A DNA stretch of 64,000 nucleotides. It comes from Streptomyces leeuwenhoekii (GTDB lineage Bacteria > Actinomycetota > Actinomycetes > Streptomycetales > Streptomycetaceae). A program made the position numbers and the translations under genes. The notes under the pieces are model-generated. The model was not told where the DNA came from. It saw only the letters and a program-made list of their open reading frames with translations, and ran no database searches. This document shows, one piece after another, positions 60,154 through 64,000 of the stretch; within the stretch, counting starts at the first letter, position 1; every line of letters starts with the position of its first letter. The DNA is taken from assembly GCF_001013905.1 (NCBI RefSeq), contig NZ_LN831790.1, positions 4,602,001 to 4,666,000 on the forward strand, read 5' to 3'.

Positions 60154-63054
60154 ATGACCGAACTGGAGGCAGCACTGCGCGGGGCCGTCCGGGGCGAGGT
60201 CGCCTTCGACGCCGCCTCCCGGGCGCTGACGACGATGGACGCGTCCAACTACCGGCGGGTCCCGCTGGGTGTGGTCGCGCCGCGCGACGCCGACGACGTG
60301 GCGGCGGTGCTTCAGGTGTGCCGGGAGCGCGGGGTGCCGGTGGTGGCGCGCGGCGGGGGCACGTCGATCGCGGGGCAGGCCACGGGCACGGGGGTGGTCC
60401 TGGACTTCACCCGGCACATGAACCGGATCGTGTCGCTGGACCCGGAGGCGCGCACGGCCGTCGTCCAGCCGGGGCTGGTCCTCGACCGGCTCCAGGAGGC
60501 CGCCGCACCGCACGGGCTGCGCTTCGGGCCCGACCCCTCCACGCACAGCCGGTGCACCCTCGGCGGGATGATCGGCAACAACTCCTGCGGCTCCCACTCG
60601 GTGGCCTGGGGCACCACGGCGGACAGCGTGCGGGAACTGACGGTGCTCACCGCGCGCGGCCGGCAGTTGCGGCTGGGGCGGGGATGGGCCGGGGCGCCCG
60701 AGGGGCTGCGGGAGCTGGTGGAGGGCGAGCTGGCCCGGCTGCGGACGGGTTTCCCCGACCTGCCCCGCCGTATCTCCGGGTACGCGCTGGACGCGCTGCT
60801 GCCGGAGCGGGGCGCGGACGTCGCCCGTTCCTTCTGCGGCTCCGAGGGCACCCTCGGGGTGCTGACGGAGGCGGTCGTGCGGCTGGTCGAGGCGCCCCGC
60901 GCGCGGGCGCTGGCGGTGCTGGGGTACGGCGACGAGAGCGCGGCGGCCGAGGCGGCGGCCGGGCTGCTGCCCCTGGAGCCGCTGACGGTGGAGGGCATGG
61001 CGGCCGATCTGGTGCCGTCGGCGGCCGGACTGCCGCGCGGCGGGGCCTGGCTGTTCGTGGAGACGGGCGGCGAGACGGCCGGGGAGGCCCGCGCGCGGGC
61101 GGAGGCGGTCGTGCGGGCGGCCGGTGTCGGCGACGCGCTCGTGGTCACCGACCCCGGGGAGCAGCGGGCGCTGTGGCGGATCCGGGAGGACGCCGCCGGT
61201 ACGGCGACGCGCATGCCGGACGGCTCCGAGGCCTGGCCGGGCTGGGAGGACTGCGCGGTGCCGCCCGCCCGGCTCGGCGCGTACCTGCGCGACTTCCGGG
61301 GCCTGCTCGCCGCGCACGGCCTGCGCGGGACGCCGTACGGGCACTTCGGGGACGGCTGCATCCACGTCCGTATCGACTTCGACCTGCTGACCGAGGCGGG
61401 GATCGGCCGCTTCCGGCGCTTCTCGGAGGAGCTGGCCGAGCTGGTGGTGGCGCACGGCGGTTCGCTGTCCGGGGAGCACGGCGACGGGCAGGCGCGGGCC
61501 GAGCTGCTGCCGAGGATGTACGGCGAGGAGACGGTCGCCCTGTTCAAGCGGGCCAAGGCCGTCTGGGACCCGGACGACCTGCTCAACCCGGGGATGCTGG
61601 TCCGCCCGGCGCCCCTGGACGCCAACCTGCGGTTCGCCGTCCTGCCGCGCGAGCCGGTGGACGTCGCCTTCGGCTACCCGGCCGACGGCGGTGACTTCTC
61701 CGCGGCCGTCCGCCGCTGCGTCGGCGTCGCCAAGTGCCGTACGGCGTCGGTGTCCGGGCCCGCGGTCATGTGCCCGTCCTTCCGGGTGACGGGCGAGGAG
61801 GCGCACTCCACGCGCGGGCGGGCCCGGCTGCTGCACGAGATGCTCGCCGGGGAGCTGGTCACCGACGGCTGGCGGTCGACGGAGGTCCGCGACGCGCTGG
61901 ATCTGTGCCTGTCCTGCAAGGGGTGCCGGTCGGACTGCCCGGCCGGGGTCGACATGGCCGCCTACAAGGCGGAGTTCCTGCACCACCACTACGCCGGGCG
62001 CCGCCGCCCCGCCGCGCACTACGCGATGGGGTGGCTGCCGCTGTGGCTGCGGTGGGCGGACCGTACGCGCCTGGCTCGGCCCGCCGGTGCCCTGGTGTCC
62101 GTGCGCCCGCTGGCCGCGCTGGTCAAGCGGCTCGGCGGCATCGCGGCCGAACGGGAGATCCCGCGGCCGGCGGGGGAGACCTTCAGCCGGTGGTGGCGCC
62201 GTCGCGGGGCCGCCGGGAGCGGGGTGACGGGTGACCTGGTGGTGCTGTGGCCCGACACGTTCACCGAGCATCTGTCGCCGTCCGTGGGGCGGGCCGCCGT
62301 GCGGGTGCTGGAGGCGGCCGGGCTGCGGGTGGTGCCGCCCCCGACGCGGCGTCCGCGCGTCCGGGGTGCCGGGGACGGCGCGTCCCGGTCGGCGGCGGTG
62401 GCGACGGCCCGCCGGGGCCGGGTCTGCTGCGGGCTGACGTACGTCTCCACGGGCCAGCTCGACCGGGCCCGCGCGGTCATGCGGCGCACCCTGGACCTGA
62501 TGGAGCCGGTGCTGGACACCGGCGCCCCCGTCGTCGTCCTGGAGCCGAGCTGTGCCGCCGCCCTGCGCACCGACCTGCCGGAGCTGCTGCCGGGCGACCC
62601 GCGTGCCGCCCGCCTCGCCGCCCGGGTCCTCACCTTCGCCGAGACGCTGGAACGCCACGCCCCCGGCTGGGCACCGCCGGACGTCGGCCGTCCTGTCACC
62701 GGGCAGACCCACTGCCACCAGCACGCGGTCCTCGGCGACGCGGCCGACCGCCGCCTGCGCGCCGCCGCGGGCCTGACCGGGGAGCTGAGCGGCGGCTGCT
62801 GCGGTCTCGCCGGGAACTTCGGCTTCGAGCGGGGCCACTTCGCGGTGTCGGCCGCCTGCGCGGAGGAGCGACTGCTGCCCGCGGTGCGGGACGCGCCGCC
62901 CGGTGCGGTGGTCCTGGCCGACGGCTTCTCCTGCCGGACACAGCTCGAACAACTCGCCGGGGTGCGGGGGCGGCACCTGGCGGAGGTACTGGCGGAGGCG
63001 CTGGAGCGGGGGGTGCCGGGTGGAGGGGATGCGGGCGGGAGGGGTGCCGGGTGA
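60154..63054 (+). CDS. FAD-linked oxidase / Fe-S oxidoreductase fusion (GlcD-GlpC type)
   Basis: A 966-aa two-module enzyme. Residues 35-210 form the PCMH FAD domain (VVARGGGTSIAGQATGTGVVLDF; NNSCGSHSVAWGTTADSV). Residues 230-500 are the D-lactate/glycolate oxidase C-terminal domain, with the metal-site-like YGHFGDGCIHVR and SGEHGDGQAR. Then come two 4Fe-4S clusters (CVGVAKCRTASVSGPAVMCPSF; CLSCKGCRSDCPAGVDM) and CCG motifs VCCGLTY and GGCCGLAG. It should oxidise a 2-hydroxy acid and pass electrons to the membrane chain. ATG at 60154; an in-frame ATG lies five codons earlier. The stretch RRPRVRGAGDGASRSAAVATARRG before the first CCG motif looks like an insertion. Confidence 0.9.
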   Translation: MTELEAALRGAVRGEVAFDAASRALTTMDASNYRRVPLGVVAPRDADDVAAVLQVCRERGVPVVARGGGTSIAGQATGTGVVLDFTRHMNRIVSLDPEARTAVVQPGLVLDRLQEAAAPHGLRFGPDPSTHSRCTLGGMIGNNSCGSHSVAWGTTADSVRELTVLTARGRQLRLGRGWAGAPEGLRELVEGELARLRTGFPDLPRRISGYALDALLPERGADVARSFCGSEGTLGVLTEAVVRLVEAPRARALAVLGYGDESAAAEAAAGLLPLEPLTVEGMAADLVPSAAGLPRGGAWLFVETGGETAGEARARAEAVVRAAGVGDALVVTDPGEQRALWRIREDAAGTATRMPDGSEAWPGWEDCAVPPARLGAYLRDFRGLLAAHGLRGTPYGHFGDGCIHVRIDFDLLTEAGIGRFRRFSEELAELVVAHGGSLSGEHGDGQARAELLPRMYGEETVALFKRAKAVWDPDDLLNPGMLVRPAPLDANLRFAVLPREPVDVAFGYPADGGDFSAAVRRCVGVAKCRTASVSGPAVMCPSFRVTGEEAHSTRGRARLLHEMLAGELVTDGWRSTEVRDALDLCLSCKGCRSDCPAGVDMAAYKAEFLHHHYAGRRRPAAHYAMGWLPLWLRWADRTRLARPAGALVSVRPLAALVKRLGGIAAEREIPRPAGETFSRWWRRRGAAGSGVTGDLVVLWPDTFTEHLSPSVGRAAVRVLEAAGLRVVPPPTRRPRVRGAGDGASRSAAVATARRGRVCCGLTYVSTGQLDRARAVMRRTLDLMEPVLDTGAPVVVLEPSCAAALRTDLPELLPGDPRAARLAARVLTFAETLERHAPGWAPPDVGRPVTGQTHCHQHAVLGDAADRRLRAAAGLTGELSGGCCGLAGNFGFERGHFAVSAACAEERLLPAVRDAPPGAVVLADGFSCRTQLEQLAGVRGRHLAEVLAEALERGVPGGGDAGGRGAG

Positions 63055-63134
63055 AGGGAGCCGCAGTGAGCCTTCGCGACCGCCGGCCCGGGCACGGATG
63101 GGGATTCCGGTGATGTCAGGGCGTGACGGCGAGG

Positions 63135-63300
63135 CTAGGGTCTTTCGTTTGGATCATGCCGGGCTCGCGGGGCCTGGCACCCCGCCTCGCCGCGTTGTCG
63201 TCGGTTGCCATGGCTCCGCCATGGCGCCCTCCTCCGCCTTGCGATGCACGGCACCAGACCCCGCTCCCTGATCCGGCCTGATCCAAACGAAAGACCCTAG
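63135..63300. repeat. Palindromic CTAG-seated element, copy C (full form with terminal inverted repeats)
   Basis: The element runs from CTAGGGTCTTTCGTTTGGATCA to its exact reverse complement at the right end: 22 bp perfect, then one mismatch, then five more matches. Inside are CGCGGGGCCTGGCACC and GGCACCAGACCCCG arms, and a GCCATGGC-TCC-GCCATGGC centre. CTAG at each end may be the target-site duplication. CGAGG also flanks both sides (63130-63134 and 63301-63305). There is no coding capacity, so any movement would need a transposase in trans. Confidence 0.75.
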
Positions 63301-63731
63301 CGAGGTGCCGCGAGTACGTCCCGGAGTACGCTCTCGAGCGTGACGCGGGCCAGCTCGTTTCTCAGGGTCTTCTCGATGCCCTCGTAGATGCTGTGCATGG
63401 CCGGCTGGATGCCGCGACCCACCACGCATTCCTGGTCCGGGGTGGTGCGGTGCATCGCGAACAGCGGGCCGGGTTCCACTGCCTCGTACACGTCGAGCAG
63501 GGTCATCGACTCCAGCTCGCGCGCCAGCGACCAGCCCGCGCCCACGCCCCGCCGGGACTCCACGAGCCCGGCCCTGCGCAGCTCGCCGAGCAGCCGTCTG
63601 ATCACCACCGGGTTGGTGTTCGCGCTGGTCGCGATCTGCTCGGAGGTGGCGACCTCATGGCCCTGGCGCTGATAGAGGCCGATCCAGGCCAGCGCGTGGG
63701 CGGCGATGGTCAGCCTGCTGTTGGCGCTCAT
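63297..63731 (-). CDS. Rrf2-family transcriptional regulator
   Basis: A 144-aa winged-helix protein: LTIAAHALAWIGLYQRQGHEVATSEQIATSANTNPVVIRRLLGELRRAGLVESRRGVGAGWSLARELESMTLLDVYEAVE is the Rrf2 domain. Only one cysteine (ECVVGRG) is in the usual cluster region, so an Fe-S sensor like NsrR or IscR is unlikely; it resembles the YwnA/redox-thiol group. The stop codon is the CTAG at the edge of repeat copy C. The ATG at 63731 follows GGAGGAGG. It is divergent from an SDR gene, with paired operators between. Confidence 0.9.
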   Translation of the reverse strand: MSANSRLTIAAHALAWIGLYQRQGHEVATSEQIATSANTNPVVIRRLLGELRRAGLVESRRGVGAGWSLARELESMTLLDVYEAVEPGPLFAMHRTTPDQECVVGRGIQPAMHSIYEGIEKTLRNELARVTLESVLRDVLAAPR

Positions 63732-63760
63732 GGACTCCTCCTCCCGGCCGCAACGCCTCA

Positions 63761-63826
63761 TGTTACGACCACGCTGTCGTAACAGGAAAGGTTGCAACAG
63801 CCTGTCGTAACAACTAACGTTGCGAC
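63761..63826. promoter_or_regulatory. Rrf2 operators in the divergent promoter
   Basis: TGTTACGAC-N6-GTCGTAACA (63761-63784) is a perfect inverted repeat. GTTGCAAC (63791-63798) is a short palindrome, and GTCGTAAC-N7-GTTGCGAC (63804-63826) is a second site with one mismatch. The shared half-site GTCGTAAC suggests two bound dimers repressing both genes. Confidence 0.7.
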
Positions 63827-63861
63827 CGCCAGGAAGGGCCGATCAACGAGGTGAGAAAAAA

Positions 63862-64000
63862 ATGAACAAGCCACTGATGGGCAAGGTCGCCCTGGTCACC
63901 GGGGGGTCGCGCGGGCTGGGAGCCGCGACCGTACGGCTGCTGGCCGAGCAGGGCGCCGACGTCGCCTTCACCTACGTCAGCTCCGAGAAGCAGGCGCAGG
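63862..64000 (+). CDS. Short-chain dehydrogenase/reductase, 5' part (cut by window edge)
   Basis: The first 46 codons are present. KVALVTGGSRGLGAATVRLLAEQGADVAFTY is the Rossmann first strand, with the TGxxxGxG cofactor loop of classical SDR enzymes. GAGGTGAG precedes the ATG at 63862. The divergent Rrf2 regulator and its operators suggest induction by an electrophile or oxidant signal. Substrate and C-terminus are outside the window. Confidence 0.88.
   Translation, partial: MNKPLMGKVALVTGGSRGLGAATVRLLAEQGADVAFTYVSSEKQAQ

Noticed and set aside
59992..62976. Minus-strand open frame of 994 codons
   Set aside because: Shadow of the FAD/Fe-S oxidase on the other strand; low-complexity Arg/Gly/Pro translation.

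Overview
The window is a piece of a Streptomyces chromosome. GC is very high with G/C third positions, GTG and TTG starts are common, and the family content is typical of the genus: DUF397/DUF5753 regulators, futalosine-pathway menaquinone genes, an orphan groEL with a CIRCE-type promoter, mycothiol-isomerase-like proteins and a single rare TTA codon. Gene order around groEL and mqnD/mqnB matches my memory of the conserved core of S. coelicolor (SCO4290-SCO4366 area); that comparison is recollection, not a search. I see no prophage, CRISPR array, biosynthetic cluster, rRNA or tRNA.

Layout. 0-3.6 kb: trehalose-6-phosphate synthase, a lipoprotein and glucosyl-3-phosphoglycerate synthase. 3.7-5.6 kb: a SAM-I (S-box) riboswitch leading a threonine-synthase-like PLP enzyme and a CysO/ThiS-like sulfur carrier, probably a homocysteine/methionine module. 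6-8.2 kb: cold-shock protein and groEL. 8.4-11.7 kb: old yellow enzyme, an XRE/DUF2975 pair and an AhpD-like protein. 11.8-15.9 kb: N-acetylmuramic acid module (RpiR regulator, MurQ etherase, PTS EIIBC). 15.9-19.7 kb: small accessory genes, an AraC regulator and a decayed whiJ-like locus. 19.8-23.4 kb: CutC behind a DasR-like site, then a HelD-like helicase. 23.7-30.3 kb: XPB-type helicase and its usual partner, separated by a UPF0114-IstB fusion with a TTA codon and two tiny secreted peptides. 30.4-38.4 kb: membrane proteins, a broken siderophore-binding gene, a second cold-shock protein, mqnB-mqnD, an MFS carrier and DUF3027. 38.5-49.5 kb: sacsin-like ATPase, secreted protein, P-type ATPase, purine permease, MarR and MFS. 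49.5-54.6 kb: Uma2 and the scar of a second Uma2, RNA 2',3'-cyclic phosphodiesterase, aldo/keto reductase, aminoglycoside nucleotidyltransferase, SGNH hydrolase and a beta-propeller protein. 54.6-57.3 kb: TetR plus DrrAB-like ABC exporter. 57.5-64 kb: serC, DUF1801, an AraC remnant next to a VOC gene, a giant FAD/Fe-S oxidase, and an Rrf2 regulator divergent from an SDR.

Recurrent structure. Three copies of one palindromic element family (about 5.21, 11.71 and 63.14 kb) all sit exactly on a CTAG at the end of a gene. The largest copy has long terminal inverted repeats; the other two look like internally deleted relatives. A different palindromic repeat is inserted in frame inside the sacsin-like gene. 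Several loci are eroding: the whiJ-like locus, the AraC copy at 59.4 kb, the siderophore-binding lipoprotein and the second Uma2.

The most rewarding targets are the SAM riboswitch/ThrC-like/sulfur-carrier module, the CTAG-seated element family, and the TTA-containing UPF0114-IstB fusion with its neighbouring micropeptides.
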